Of a stretch of 64,000 bases of DNA, positions 28,646 to 39,008 are shown piece after piece. This DNA is from Thermomonas sp. (GTDB lineage: Bacteria; Pseudomonadota; Gammaproteobacteria; Xanthomonadales; Xanthomonadaceae). The translations under genes were made by a program, and so were the position numbers. The DNA lies in NCBI RefSeq assembly GCF_019104945.1, contig NZ_JAHRWW010000046.1, forward strand, positions 1 through 64,000, written 5' to 3'. Every line of letters starts with the position of its first letter. Position 1 is the first letter of the stretch. The notes under the pieces are model-generated. The model was given only the letters and a program-made list of their open reading frames with translations. It had not been told where the DNA came from and ran no database searches.

Positions 28646-28676
28646 GCAAAAACGCCTCGGGGTGAGCCGAGGCGTT
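28646..28676 (-). terminator. Rho-independent terminator of the TonB receptor gene
   Basis: Minus strand reads AACGCCTCGGCTCACCCCGAGGCGTTTTTGC. Confidence 0.8.
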
Positions 28677-28702
28677 GGAGGTGCAGGATAGCCTTATTTA
28701 CA

Positions 28703-31096
28703 TTACCACTTGAAGCTCACGCGACCATAGTAGTACGCGCCGTTAAAGCCAAATGGAGACTGCAGACTGTAAGGCATCATGCCAAACGTGGAGTTCGGGT
28801 AGATGGTCTTTTCTGGATATTGATCCAGCGCGTTGTCGGCACCTACCGTGATTGCCCAACCCGCCGCCGGGCGGAAGCTGGCAGAGACATCCAGCGTCCA
28901 CTTCGCGCCGAAGACTTGGTCTTGTGCCGGGTTGCTGGCGTGGCGGGTGGTGAACTCACCGTAGCGGGTGGCGCCGACGTTGAAGTCCCAACGATCCAGC
29001 GTCCACGCGGCGGTGAAGGCGAGCTTGTCGCGCGGGAAGCCTTCTTCAATACGGCCACGCTCATCGCGGCCCATACGCTCCAAATTGGCTCCAAGGGCAT
29101 CGAGTGCCGCCGGGTTGGGGGCGATACGGGTCACATCGGTCTTGTTGTAGTTGTAGCTCGCCGTGAGGTTGAGGTTGCTGGCCTGCAGCGGCACGTTCCA
29201 CGTACCCACGATATCAACGCCCTGCGTGCGGGTGTCGATGGCGTTATTGAAGTAACGCACGCTGGTGACGCCGGTGATGCCAAGGCTAGCCAACAGTGCC
29301 TGCGCTGCCGCGTTGTTGGTGATGTTCATATTCGACGACAGCACGATGCGGTCATCGATATTGATTTGATACGCATCTACGGTGATATACACGCGTTCTG
29401 CGGGTTGCAGCACAAGGCCTAAGCTGTACGACAGCGAAGTTTCTGCCTGTAGCGGATCAGCACCCAGCGCTTGTGCCGCTGCGCCTGCGGCCGGGAAGGT
29501 ACCTGCCTCGGTGGCCACACCATTGTTGATGTTGGTGGTGACCGCTTGATAATGCTGCTGCGCCAACGACGGTGCACGGAAACCACTAGAGACGGTACCA
29601 CGCAGGGCGACGGTATCGGTGAACGCATAGCGGCCAGATAGCTTGCCGGAGAATTGGTTGCCGAAGTCCGAGTAGTCTTCGTAACGGCCAGCAATACCGC
29701 CGGAGAATTTATCGGTGAGGTCGGCTTCTAGCCCAGCGTAGAGCGCGTAGTTGTGGCGATCGTAGCTACCGGCGTTGCGCGGTGTAAAGCCCGCAAAGCC
29801 CTGCGCACCCGAGCCAAAATACGAGTTGGGTTCACCCGCGCCTTGCTTCCACGTTTCTTGACGATATTCCGCGCCTACCGAGAACGTGGCGGGGTATTCC
29901 AGCCCAATATTGACGGGCTTGGAGAAGTCGGCGTTGAACACCTGTTGGGTGTATTCCAGCGAGCCGTCGTAGAAGCTGGTGGGGCTGGTGGCACCTAGCG
30001 CGTAGTTGATGGTGTTCTGGGTGCGGAAATCCAGCGTGTTATTGCCGTAGTCGTAGCTGATGTCCCAGCTCCAATCACCTGCGCTGGTGCCCTTTGCGCC
30101 CAGCACGAAGCTGCGATCACGCGAGTATTGGTTGATTTCCGGAACATAACCATTCGGATAGATCTGCGCCAGCAGCGCGCCTTGGCCTCTGTGGTTTTTG
30201 GAGCGATAGAACGCGAACGAATCAATGTCGCGATTGCTGCCAATGAACGTGGCATAGAGCTGCGCGTTATCGGCAATTTTGAAACTGGCGTTGGCCGATA
30301 ACGCGGTGGCATCGACATTGGGGTCGCCCAGAATAAATGCCTTTTCGCCCACGCCGGGGAAGTTGTCGGTATTCGGTGCGCTGCCTTGGTAAGCACCCGA
30401 GCGGTTGGTGATGTCTTGGTGGCCTACCTGCGCCGCAAGGTGCACGCTGCCCGCATCGCCACCGAAGGACAGGCCTGCATCACCCGCTAGCTGCCATTGC
30501 GCACCGTCGCCTGCGTCGTATTGGCCCGCGCTTGCGGCAATGCTGCCGCCGCTGCCGGAGCCCTTCAGCACAAGGTTGACCACGCCAGCAATCGCGTCTG
30601 AGCCGTATTGTGCGGAAGCGCCGTCGCGCAGCACTTCTACGCGTTCAATCGCGTTGACGGGAATGGTATTGAGGTCCACCGCCGACGAGCCACGGCCAAT
30701 GGTGCCGTTGACGTTAACCAACGCGGAAATGTGCTGGCGTTTGCCATTGACCAAGATCAACACTTGATCCGGTGCAAGCCCGCGCAGCTGCGCGGGGCGC
30801 ACGCCGCTGGTGCCATCGGCCATCGCCGGGCGCGGGAAGTTGAGCGAAGGCAGGGCGCGCGCCAGCGCAGTGGCCAGCTCAGTGGTGCCAGTGGCTTCGA
30901 GGACGTCTGGGGTAATGATGTCGATCGGCGACTGTGATTCGGCCACGGTGCGGTCGGCCACGCGGGTGCCGGTCACAATAAGCGTATCCAGTGTGCGGGC
31001 TTCTTTATCCGCCGGCTTGTCGGCTTGTTGGGCAAGCACGTGGGGGCTGGCGAGTAGCGCGGCGAGAGCAAAAGCCAGTGGGGAGAGCTTGGGCAT
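28703..31096 (-). CDS. TonB-dependent receptor
   Basis: Signal peptide, plug (LDTLIVTGTRVADRTVAESQSPIDIIT...VLRDGASAQYGSDAIAGVVNLVLK), barrel ending GRVSFKW. Confidence 0.95.
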   Translation of the reverse strand: MPKLSPLAFALAALLASPHVLAQQADKPADKEARTLDTLIVTGTRVADRTVAESQSPIDIITPDVLEATGTTELATALARALPSLNFPRPAMADGTSGVRPAQLRGLAPDQVLILVNGKRQHISALVNVNGTIGRGSSAVDLNTIPVNAIERVEVLRDGASAQYGSDAIAGVVNLVLKGSGSGGSIAASAGQYDAGDGAQWQLAGDAGLSFGGDAGSVHLAAQVGHQDITNRSGAYQGSAPNTDNFPGVGEKAFILGDPNVDATALSANASFKIADNAQLYATFIGSNRDIDSFAFYRSKNHRGQGALLAQIYPNGYVPEINQYSRDRSFVLGAKGTSAGDWSWDISYDYGNNTLDFRTQNTINYALGATSPTSFYDGSLEYTQQVFNADFSKPVNIGLEYPATFSVGAEYRQETWKQGAGEPNSYFGSGAQGFAGFTPRNAGSYDRHNYALYAGLEADLTDKFSGGIAGRYEDYSDFGNQFSGKLSGRYAFTDTVALRGTVSSGFRAPSLAQQHYQAVTTNINNGVATEAGTFPAAGAAAQALGADPLQAETSLSYSLGLVLQPAERVYITVDAYQINIDDRIVLSSNMNITNNAAAQALLASLGITGVTSVRYFNNAIDTRTQGVDIVGTWNVPLQASNLNLTASYNYNKTDVTRIAPNPAALDALGANLERMGRDERGRIEEGFPRDKLAFTAAWTLDRWDFNVGATRYGEFTTRHASNPAQDQVFGAKWTLDVSASFRPAAGWAITVGADNALDQYPEKTIYPNSTFGMMPYSLQSPFGFNGAYYYGRVSFKW

Positions 31097-31115
31097 CGCG
31101 TTATCCTCTTGTTTT

Positions 31116-31134
31116 AGTAATGATTTTCACTATA
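31116..31134 (-). promoter_or_regulatory. Fur-box-like operator upstream of the TonB receptor
   Basis: Minus strand TATAGTGAAAATCATTACT matches 14/19 of GATAATGATAATCATTATC; ~20 bp from the start codon. Confidence 0.55.
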
Positions 31135-31261
31135 TTTAACACGAAGTTAACTGCATAACAATCGCTGGAAAGGCATGGCAACATGCGTTACGGTATGTTC
31201 TTTGTGCGAATCAGCCATCATTTGGACGTGGTTCGAGCGCTTGCCGTAGAATGCACGCCTC

Positions 31262-33121
31262 ATGATTTCCTTCCGCAATTTCGCCCTCCGCCGCGGCGAA
31301 CGTCTCCTGCTGTCCAATGTCGATCTGGCGCTGCACGCCGGTTATCGCGTGGGCGTGATCGGCCGCAATGGCGCCGGCAAGTCTTCCTTGTTCGCCGCGC
31401 TGATGGGCGAAGTCGAGCCCGACAAGGGCGACATTGATTTGCCCGGCAAGGCGCGCATCGCCAGCGTCGCTCAGGAAACCCCGCACCTGCCCGATCCCGC
31501 CATCGACTTCGTGTTGTCCGGCGACGCCGCCGTGCACGCGGCGATCCAGATGGAGGCCAATGCCTTCGCCGCCGAGGACTGGGAAGCGGTGGCCGAGGCC
31601 CACCAGAAACTGGAAGAGGTGAACGGCTACGACGGCACCGCCCGCGCCGGCCGCCTGCTGCACGGGCTGGGCTTCCCTGCCGAAGTGCATGAAAAAGCCG
31701 TCGCCGATTTCTCCGGCGGCTGGCGGGTGCGGCTGAACGTGGCGCGCGCGCTGATGACGCCGTCGGATCTGCTGCTGCTGGACGAACCCACCAACCACTT
31801 GGATTTGGATGCGGTGGTGTGGCTGGAGGAATGGCTGAAGCGCTACGACGGCACCCTGTTGGTGATTTCGCACGACCGCGAATTCCTCGACAACGTCACC
31901 ACCCACATCCTGCACCTGCACGACGGCACCGCCAAGCTGTACGTCGGCAACTACACCGCGTTCGAGCGCCAGCGCGCCGAGCACCTGCGCCAGCAGCAGA
32001 TCGCGCACGACAAGGAACAGGCCGAGCGCGCCCACCTGCAGAGCTTCATCGACCGCTTCAAGGCCAAGGCCAGCAAGGCGCGCCAGGCACAGAGCCGCAT
32101 GAAGCGGCTGGCCAAGCTGTCCGGCACCGAGGCGGTGCGGGTCGAACGCGGCATCAGCATCCAGCTGCCGGCGCCGCTGCGGCTGCCGAACTCGTTGCTG
32201 TCGCTGCGCGATGCCGACTGCGGCTACGGCGCGGATGCCACCATCCTGCGCAGCGTCGGCTTCGGGCTGGAAGCCGGCGACCGCATCGGTCTGCTCGGCG
32301 TCAACGGCGCCGGTAAATCGACCCTGGTGAAAACGTTGGTGGGCGAGCTGGCGCCGCTGTCCGGCGAGCGCATGGCGCATCCGGACCTGCGCATCGGCTA
32401 TTTCGCCCAGCACACGGTGGAGTCACTGGTGGCCGGTACCTCGCCGATCGACCACCTGAAGGAGCTTGCGCCGAACACCGCCACCCAGGAGTTCCGCAAT
32501 TTCCTTGGCGGCTGGCAGTTCCCCGGCGATCGCGCGTTCGAAGTGATCGACAATTTCTCCGGTGGCGAGAAGGCGCGGCTGGCGCTGGCGCTGCTGGCCT
32601 GGAACAAGCCCAACCTGCTGCTGCTGGATGAGCCCACCAACCACCTCGATCTGGAAATGCGCGAGGCGCTGGCCGAGGCGCTGTCCGATTTCGATGGTGC
32701 GATCGTGATGGTTAGCCACGACCGTCATTTGATCGGCTTGGTTTGCGATGAGTACTGGCGCGTGCACGACGGCGTCGTTGAGCCGTTCGATGGTGATCTC
32801 GACGACTACGCCGCTTGGTTGCGTTCGCGCCCAGGTAGCGACAACCCCAAGACCCCTGTGCCGAAGAAAGCGTTGGAAGTCGAAAAGCCCGCACCCGCGC
32901 CTACTGTGGTCAAGCCCAAAATCAATCCGCACAAGCTGCAGAAGGCAGAAGAGCGCGTTGCGCGGCTGGAAGGCAAGTTGGCGGAGTACAATACGCAGAT
33001 GACTGATCCAGCGGTGTACTCCGACGCCGGCAAGGTGGCCGATCTTGGTCGCCAACAGTTGCAGTTGCGCACGGAGCTGGAACAGGCAGAAGCGGAATTG
33101 TTGGCGCTGTACGAAGGCTAA
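31262..33121 (+). CDS. yheS: ABC-F family ATP-binding protein
   Basis: Two ABC domains (GRNGAGKSS, GVNGAGKST; DFSGGWRVRL, FSGGEKARLALAL; LLLLDEPTNHLDL twice), ABC-F linker. Confidence 0.93.
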   Translation: MISFRNFALRRGERLLLSNVDLALHAGYRVGVIGRNGAGKSSLFAALMGEVEPDKGDIDLPGKARIASVAQETPHLPDPAIDFVLSGDAAVHAAIQMEANAFAAEDWEAVAEAHQKLEEVNGYDGTARAGRLLHGLGFPAEVHEKAVADFSGGWRVRLNVARALMTPSDLLLLDEPTNHLDLDAVVWLEEWLKRYDGTLLVISHDREFLDNVTTHILHLHDGTAKLYVGNYTAFERQRAEHLRQQQIAHDKEQAERAHLQSFIDRFKAKASKARQAQSRMKRLAKLSGTEAVRVERGISIQLPAPLRLPNSLLSLRDADCGYGADATILRSVGFGLEAGDRIGLLGVNGAGKSTLVKTLVGELAPLSGERMAHPDLRIGYFAQHTVESLVAGTSPIDHLKELAPNTATQEFRNFLGGWQFPGDRAFEVIDNFSGGEKARLALALLAWNKPNLLLLDEPTNHLDLEMREALAEALSDFDGAIVMVSHDRHLIGLVCDEYWRVHDGVVEPFDGDLDDYAAWLRSRPGSDNPKTPVPKKALEVEKPAPAPTVVKPKINPHKLQKAEERVARLEGKLAEYNTQMTDPAVYSDAGKVADLGRQQLQLRTELEQAEAELLALYEG

Positions 33122-33161
33122 AAGCTCGCCTATGTGGGGCAGGTTCGAGTAGGCTGCACCG

Positions 33162-34361
33162 ATGAGCCGAGAACTCGTCTATCTGTTGCTGATTTTTGGT
33201 CTCCTAGTGATTCCGCGTGCGCTGCAGCGGTTCAATATTCCTGCACCCATTACCTGCCTGCTCTTTGGCTTGGTGGCGATGTTGGGGCTAGGGGGCAAGG
33301 TGCATGACCCTGTCATTACGATGCTGTCGATGCTGGGGATTTCCTCGCTATTTTTATTTGCTGGGTTAGAGGTGGATCTGCGCGTGCTGCGCAAACACCT
33401 GCATCCACTTGTAGTTCACCTGCTGATTCGCCTTTTTAATTTGATCTGGGTGGGCTATGCCGGGTGGTATTTCTTTGGCCTTGGTTGGCAGGCGGCGGCG
33501 CTCTTGGCGTTGGCGTTGCTAACACCTTCAACCGGTTTTATTTTAGATACGTTGGAGCGCTTGGGGTTGAGCGAGCACGAGCGGTTTTGGGTGACCAATA
33601 AAGCCATTGCCGGGGAACTGTTGGCGCTGGTGGCGCTGTTCTTCGTGCTGCAAGCAGGAGATCCGTTGCTGCTGGTTGTTTCATCTGCGGAAATGCTGGC
33701 GCTGATGACACTGCTGCCACTGCTCTACCTTGCGTTTGGTCGCTGGGTGGTGCCACACGCGCCGGGATCGGAGTTCTCACTACTGGTGATGGTGGGGTTT
33801 GTGGCGGCGTTTGTGACGTACAAGCTTGGCGTGTATTACTTGGTCGGGGCGTTTATCGCGGGGCTTGTTGCGCGCTTATTGCGCGAGCGTCTTCCGAAGA
33901 TGGCGTCAGAAACCAATATCCATGCGTTGCGGCTGTTTGCCACGTTTTTCGTGCCGTTTTATTTCTTCCATGCGGGCACACAAATTTCACGTGATGCACT
34001 TAGTCTGAAAGCGCTCGGGCTTGGGTTGCTGCTCACTCTGATCATGGTGCCGCTGCGCCTTGGCATGGAATGGTTGCAGCGCCGTGTGCTGTTTCCGCAG
34101 GAGCAAAAGCAGAGTACGTTCCGCGTCTCGCTCGCAATGACCCCAACACTGGTATTCACGCTGGTGCTGGCAGAGATCATGCATTCCCGTTTTGGGGTGT
34201 CTGGGGTGCTGGCCGGGGCGCTAGTGCTTTACACCACGCTCAATACGCTGCTGCCGTCGTTTGTGTTGCGCGTTCCGTTTGATGTGGCCGATGCGGGCGA
34301 TGCGCATACTGAAAAGGGGCATATTGAAAACGCTGAAACCGCCCCCAAATTGCAACCATAG
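33162..34361 (+). CDS. Cation:proton antiporter (CPA2-type membrane protein)
   Basis: Multi-TM ORF, NIPAPITCLLFGLVAMLGLGG, FLFAGLEVDL, YYLVGAFIAGLVARLL. Confidence 0.85.
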   Translation: MSRELVYLLLIFGLLVIPRALQRFNIPAPITCLLFGLVAMLGLGGKVHDPVITMLSMLGISSLFLFAGLEVDLRVLRKHLHPLVVHLLIRLFNLIWVGYAGWYFFGLGWQAAALLALALLTPSTGFILDTLERLGLSEHERFWVTNKAIAGELLALVALFFVLQAGDPLLLVVSSAEMLALMTLLPLLYLAFGRWVVPHAPGSEFSLLVMVGFVAAFVTYKLGVYYLVGAFIAGLVARLLRERLPKMASETNIHALRLFATFFVPFYFFHAGTQISRDALSLKALGLGLLLTLIMVPLRLGMEWLQRRVLFPQEQKQSTFRVSLAMTPTLVFTLVLAEIMHSRFGVSGVLAGALVLYTTLNTLLPSFVLRVPFDVADAGDAHTEKGHIENAETAPKLQP

Positions 34362-34382
34362 CGCTCACTTATTCGTACTGCC

Positions 34383-34658
34383 ATGCCGATTTACGCTTTC
34401 GCCTGCACTGCTTGTGGGCATCATTTCGATCGCTTGCAAAAGCTCGCTGCGGCCGACCCGGACACGTGCCCGAACTGCGGCAAGCAAGGGTGTGTACACC
34501 GCCAACTCACCGCGCCGCAATTCCGCCTAGCCGGTGGCGGCTGGTACGAGACCGACTTCAAAAAAGACGGTGAAAAGAAGCACAACCTTGCGGGTGATGC
34601 GGCGAAACCCGCGGCACCGGCCTCCGCTCCCGAGAGTAAGCCTGCCACGAGCGAGTGA
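34383..34658 (+). CDS. FmdB-family zinc-ribbon protein
   Basis: MPIYAFACTACGHHFDRLQKLAAADPDTCPNCG. Confidence 0.92.
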   Translation: MPIYAFACTACGHHFDRLQKLAAADPDTCPNCGKQGCVHRQLTAPQFRLAGGGWYETDFKKDGEKKHNLAGDAAKPAAPASAPESKPATSE

Positions 34659-34745
34659 CGCCTGCGAACCGAGGCTTGCATCGGCTAAAATAAGCTTTCC
34701 ACCGGCGTTGCGCCGGTTTTGCCTTGCATCGCTTTCGGAGTGTTC

Positions 34746-36506
34746 ATGCGTACCCATTTTTGCGGCCTGATCGACGAGTCTTTGATCGGCCAAACTGTCA
34801 CCCTCTGCGGCTGGGCCGATGTCGCCCGCAACATGGGCCATTTCGTGTTCATCGACCTGCGCGACCACGAAGGCATCGTGCAGGTGGTGGCCGAGCCGGT
34901 CGACGCGGCGGGCAATGCCGAGGTCATGGCCAGCGCTGCCAAGGTGGGCTACGAGGACTGCCTGCGGATCACCGGTACGGTGCGCGCGCGGCAGTCGGTG
35001 AACGACAAGATCCCGACCGGCAAGGTCGAGATCGTGGCCGAGAAGATCGAGCTGCTCAACAAGGCCGAGCCGCTGCCGTTCCACCACCACGAAAACCCGG
35101 GTGAAGACGTCCGCCTGAAGTACCGCTATCTGGACCTGCGCAGCCCGGACATGCAGCGCAAGATGCGCACCCGCACCAAGCTGGTGAGCGCGCTGCGGCA
35201 TTATCTGGATGCACGCGGATTCCAGGACATCGAAACCCCGATCCTGACCAAGGCCACCCCGGAAGGCGCACGCGACTTCCTGGTCCCGGCGCGCATGCAC
35301 CCGGGCGAGTTCTACGCCCTGCCGCAGAGCCCGCAGCTGTTCAAGCAGATCCTGATGATGGCGGGCTTCGACCGCTATTACCAAATCGCGCGCTGCTTCC
35401 GCGACGAGGCCCTACGCGCCGACCGCCAGCTGGAATTCACCCAGCTCGACATGGAATTCGCGTGGGTGGAAGAGCGCGATGTGCAGGACCTCACCGAAGA
35501 CATGGTGCGCCATGTGTTCCGCGAGGTGGTCGGGGTCGAATTGGCCGCCGAGTTCCCGCGCATGCCCTATGCCGAGGCGATGCGTCGCTTTGGCTCCGAC
35601 AAGCCGGACCTGCGCATCGCGCTAGAACTGGTGGACGTGGCTGAGCTGGTCAAGGACTGCGAATTCGCGGTGTTTTCCGCTGCGGCCAATGACGCCGACG
35701 GCCGCGTGGCCGCGCTGCGCATCCCCGGCGGCGCTGCGTTGTCGCGTAAGCAGATCGACGAGTACGCTGCGCACGCTGCCAAGTTCGGCGCCAAGGGCCT
35801 GGCCTACGCCAAGCTCGACGAGACCGGTGCGGTCAACTCGCCGGTGGCCAAGTTCTTCAGCGAAGCCACCTTCGCCGCATTGCTGGGGCACGTTGGCGCT
35901 GAAAACGGCGACATCGTGTTCTTCGGCGCCGGTGCCTACAACAAGGTGTCCGACTTCATGGGCGCGGTGCGGCTGAAGGCCGGCAAGGATTTCAACCTGA
36001 TCAGCGAGGGCTGGGCGCCGCTGTGGGTGACCGACTTCCCGATGTTCGAATGGGATGCGGAAGAAGGCCGCTTTGTCGCCCTGCATCACCCCTTCACCGC
36101 GCCGGCGGTGGATTCCATCGACGACCTGCGCGCGCATGCCAAGACGGCGGTCAGCCGCGGCTACGACATGGTGCTCAACGGTAATGAAATTGGCGGCGGT
36201 TCGATCCGCATCCACAATTCGCAGATGCAGTCGGCGGTGTTCGAGCTGCTGGGCATCGGCGAGGAAGAGCAGCGCGGCAAGTTCGGCTTCCTGCTGGACG
36301 CGCTGAAGTACGGCGCGCCGCCGCACGGCGGCATCGCCTTCGGCATCGACCGCATCGCTGCGCTGATGGCCGGCACCGAGTCGATCCGCGACGTCATCGC
36401 CTTCCCCAAGACCACCAGCGCGCAGTGCCTGATGACCGATGCGCCGTCGCCGATCGCCGACGCGCAGCTGGCGGAAGTGCATGTGCAGGTGCGGGCCAAG
36501 GACTGA
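34746..36506 (+). CDS. aspS: Aspartyl-tRNA synthetase
   Basis: [48 protein letters not shown]; class II motifs [28 protein letters not shown] and [10 protein letters not shown]. Confidence 0.97.
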   Translation: MRTHFCGLIDESLIGQTVTLCGWADVARNMGHFVFIDLRDHEGIVQVVAEPVDAAGNAEVMASAAKVGYEDCLRITGTVRARQSVNDKIPTGKVEIVAEKIELLNKAEPLPFHHHENPGEDVRLKYRYLDLRSPDMQRKMRTRTKLVSALRHYLDARGFQDIETPILTKATPEGARDFLVPARMHPGEFYALPQSPQLFKQILMMAGFDRYYQIARCFRDEALRADRQLEFTQLDMEFAWVEERDVQDLTEDMVRHVFREVVGVELAAEFPRMPYAEAMRRFGSDKPDLRIALELVDVAELVKDCEFAVFSAAANDADGRVAALRIPGGAALSRKQIDEYAAHAAKFGAKGLAYAKLDETGAVNSPVAKFFSEATFAALLGHVGAENGDIVFFGAGAYNKVSDFMGAVRLKAGKDFNLISEGWAPLWVTDFPMFEWDAEEGRFVALHHPFTAPAVDSIDDLRAHAKTAVSRGYDMVLNGNEIGGGSIRIHNSQMQSAVFELLGIGEEEQRGKFGFLLDALKYGAPPHGGIAFGIDRIAALMAGTESIRDVIAFPKTTSAQCLMTDAPSPIADAQLAEVHVQVRAKD

Positions 36507-36530
36507 TGGCTGCCGCCGGGGACTGCTACC

Positions 36531-36584
36531 CGACGCGTGCGAACATCCTGTTCGACGCGTCGCCGCAGGCCATCCATGGCCTGC
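36531..36584. repeat. Two tandem perfect or near-perfect hairpins in a GC-rich intergenic spacer
   Basis: CGACGCGT(G)CGAACA-TCC-TGTTCGACGCGTCG at 36531-36562, then GCAGGCCAT-CC-ATGGCCTGC at 36565-36584. Confidence 0.6.
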
Positions 36585-36626
36585 TTTCCGCAGTGCCCCG
36601 ACGCCATCCATCGTGGGAGTGATGGG

Positions 36627-37148
36627 GTGAAAGCAAACATCCGTCGCGCCACACCTACCGATGCCGCTACGCTGGCAGAGCTTGGCGCGACCACGTTTAT
36701 TGAGTCATTCGGGCATCTCTATATCGCCCAAGATTTGCAGACGTTTTTAGAGGAACATCACAGCGAAGCGGCGTATGCCAAGGCGTTGGAAAACCCCAGC
36801 TACGCGCTGTGGCTCGCAGAACAAAACGGGCGGGCGATTGGTTACGCGCAGGCAGCCGAGCAGTGCACGTTGCCGCATGCTGATATACAGCAAGGGGATG
36901 GCGAGATTAAGCGGCTTTACTTGCGCGCCGATGCACAAAACAGCGGAGTGGGGCGCGCATTGATGGACATTGCAATGGCGTGGCTACTGCAGCATGGGCC
37001 GCGCACGTTGTGGGTAAGCGTGTACTCAGAAAATGTAGGTGCGCAAAGGTTTTATCAGCGCTATGGGTTTGCATTCGCGGGCGAGTACCACTTCATTGTG
37101 GGCGATCAACACGATCGCGAATTTATTTACAGGCGCAGCGCATCTTAA
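36627..37148 (+). CDS. GNAT-family N-acetyltransferase
   Basis: GTG start; IKRLYLRADAQNSGVGRALMDIAMAWL, YSENVGAQRFYQRYGF. Confidence 0.88.
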   Translation: MKANIRRATPTDAATLAELGATTFIESFGHLYIAQDLQTFLEEHHSEAAYAKALENPSYALWLAEQNGRAIGYAQAAEQCTLPHADIQQGDGEIKRLYLRADAQNSGVGRALMDIAMAWLLQHGPRTLWVSVYSENVGAQRFYQRYGFAFAGEYHFIVGDQHDREFIYRRSAS

Positions 37149-37771
37149 TGGGCAAAGTGCAGCCGGATGTATTGTTGGTACACGGCCTGCTCAATGCCAG
37201 TTGGTGGCTATGGCCGATGGCGCGGCTACTGCGTCAGCAGGGCTTCACGCCACAGCTATTTGGCTACTCCAGTATCTTTGAGAATCCAAACGTCGCGGTT
37301 GCTCAGCTTCAGCAACAGCTAGAAAAAACGCCGGTGCGCTATGTATTGGGGCATAGCCTTGGTGGGCTAATTGCACTGGAGGCGCTGCGGCAAAAACCGA
37401 CGTTACCCGCAGAGCGCGTGGTATGCCTTGGCTCGCCACTGCGAGGAAGTCGCACGGCCGCTGCGTTGGCCACTCATCCTGTGTTGAAATCGGCCTTGGG
37501 GTGCAGCGCGCACTTGCTTAAAGAAGGTGTGGCAAGTTGGAGCGGTGCAGCGAGTGTGGGGGTGGTGGCAGGCGATTTAGCGCGCGGGATGGGGCGCGTG
37601 TTCGCTGACTTTTCGGAAGCCTCAGATGGAACGGTCGCTGTTTCAGAAACACAGCTACCTGGAATTGCCGATCACTGTTTGGTACACGCAAGCCATACCG
37701 GTCTGGTGCTTTCACAAGCAGCAGCAAACCAAGCAGCGCATTTTATGCGCCACGGGCAATTTGAAAGGTGA
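37148..37771 (+). CDS. Alpha/beta hydrolase (lipase-like)
   Basis: VLLVHGLLNASWWLWPMARLL, GHSLGGLIALEAL; ATG overlaps the upstream stop by 1 nt. Confidence 0.82.
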   Translation: MGKVQPDVLLVHGLLNASWWLWPMARLLRQQGFTPQLFGYSSIFENPNVAVAQLQQQLEKTPVRYVLGHSLGGLIALEALRQKPTLPAERVVCLGSPLRGSRTAAALATHPVLKSALGCSAHLLKEGVASWSGAASVGVVAGDLARGMGRVFADFSEASDGTVAVSETQLPGIADHCLVHASHTGLVLSQAAANQAAHFMRHGQFER

Positions 37772-37777
37772 AATGAA

Positions 37778-38911
37778 TTAGTCGTTGTCTTCTGGAATAT
37801 CGTGAAGCGCAGGAAGCGGCTCGCGACTGCCGTCCATCATGCCGCGACTCAGCTTGTCGCCTTCAATAAAGAGCAATTGCCCGGCCTTGCCGCGCTTGAT
37901 GCCGCTGTCGATAGCGATCACCTTGCCGTCGTGAAAACTGGCCACTTCACCCATCGTGGTATGGCCCACCACAATGCGCGATAGGCCTAGTTTTTTCACC
38001 AGCGCTTGAACATCTTCGGTACTTAGATCGCCGTTGAAATAGCCGCGATACCAAATTGGGCTGCGCTTTCCATCATATAGGCGGCGGGTTTTGGTGCCTT
38101 CTTTCACCTGTTTTTTAGGTAGCCCAATCGACGCATCGTAAGCCGCATTGGTTGCATCGAGCTTGGTAACAAGGTCTAGGTTTTCTGGTGCAATGCCGCC
38201 ATGAAGAAAAAGCGTATCGCCAATTTTGAGCATCACCGGGCGGGTGCGCAGCCAGCGGCCTAATACTGTGTTTTTTCCGTAGAGCGCGGCATAGGGCATG
38301 CCCAGTTGCTTGGCCACGGTGATGTATTTGTCGTTCACGTAGCGAGTGTCTTCGTACAGCACCATCGTTTCATGGTTGCCGAGCAGGAACTGCACGGCGC
38401 CACCGGCGGCGCTGGCTTCCTGTTGCAGCTGGAATAACTGCCAAAATGTCTCTGTTACTTGCGGGCCGCGATCAAAAACATCGCCGGTAATCACCAGTGT
38501 GTCGTGGCCTGCATTCCAATGCCCATCGGGGGTGATAATTTTATTTGCGCGCAGTAGCGTCATCATCACGCCGTATTGGCCGTGGATATCAGAGAGCGCG
38601 ATGATGCGTGCACCGGAAGCTAGCCGTGCCTGCGAGGCTAAAAACCGTTTAGGCGGGGCGCTAGGAAGATGGATAGGCGCTTGAAATCCGCAGATCGGCG
38701 CAACCGTTACTGGCTTGGAAATAGAGAACTCACGGCGCACCGTTTTGCCATCGCAGACCCAGACGGCTTCTAGATTGGCGTTGTGAAGGAAGATATAGGG
38801 GCCGTCATCGACTGCAGCAGTGTCTTGCAAAGAAAGCGATGCCGCAGGAGCTGGGCCGAAGCAAGCAAGCGCAGCAACTAGAGCGCCGATGCGGATGAAA
38901 AGGTGCGACAT
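37778..38911 (-). CDS. Secreted metallophosphoesterase
   Basis: ALSDIHGQYGVM, ITGDVFDRGP, LLGNHETM, VVGHTTMGEV; signal peptide from M at 38911. Confidence 0.9.
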   Translation of the reverse strand: MSHLFIRIGALVAALACFGPAPAASLSLQDTAAVDDGPYIFLHNANLEAVWVCDGKTVRREFSISKPVTVAPICGFQAPIHLPSAPPKRFLASQARLASGARIIALSDIHGQYGVMMTLLRANKIITPDGHWNAGHDTLVITGDVFDRGPQVTETFWQLFQLQQEASAAGGAVQFLLGNHETMVLYEDTRYVNDKYITVAKQLGMPYAALYGKNTVLGRWLRTRPVMLKIGDTLFLHGGIAPENLDLVTKLDATNAAYDASIGLPKKQVKEGTKTRRLYDGKRSPIWYRGYFNGDLSTEDVQALVKKLGLSRIVVGHTTMGEVASFHDGKVIAIDSGIKRGKAGQLLFIEGDKLSRGMMDGSREPLPALHDIPEDND

Positions 38912-39008
38912 GGTCGTTACTCCGTAAATTCCGGCATGCGGTACTTGGAAAGCGTATTCTAAAGAGTCGCCGTATAATTGGCGCTTCGAATTTTCCCCGG
39001 ATAATCCT

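Noticed and set aside
31211-32413. 400-aa minus-strand ORF opposite the ABC-F gene
   Set aside because: Low-complexity antisense shadow of a clear ABC-F frame in high-GC DNA.
35622-36611. 329-aa minus-strand ORF opposite aspS
   Set aside because: Arg/His-rich antisense shadow; aspS frame is unambiguous.
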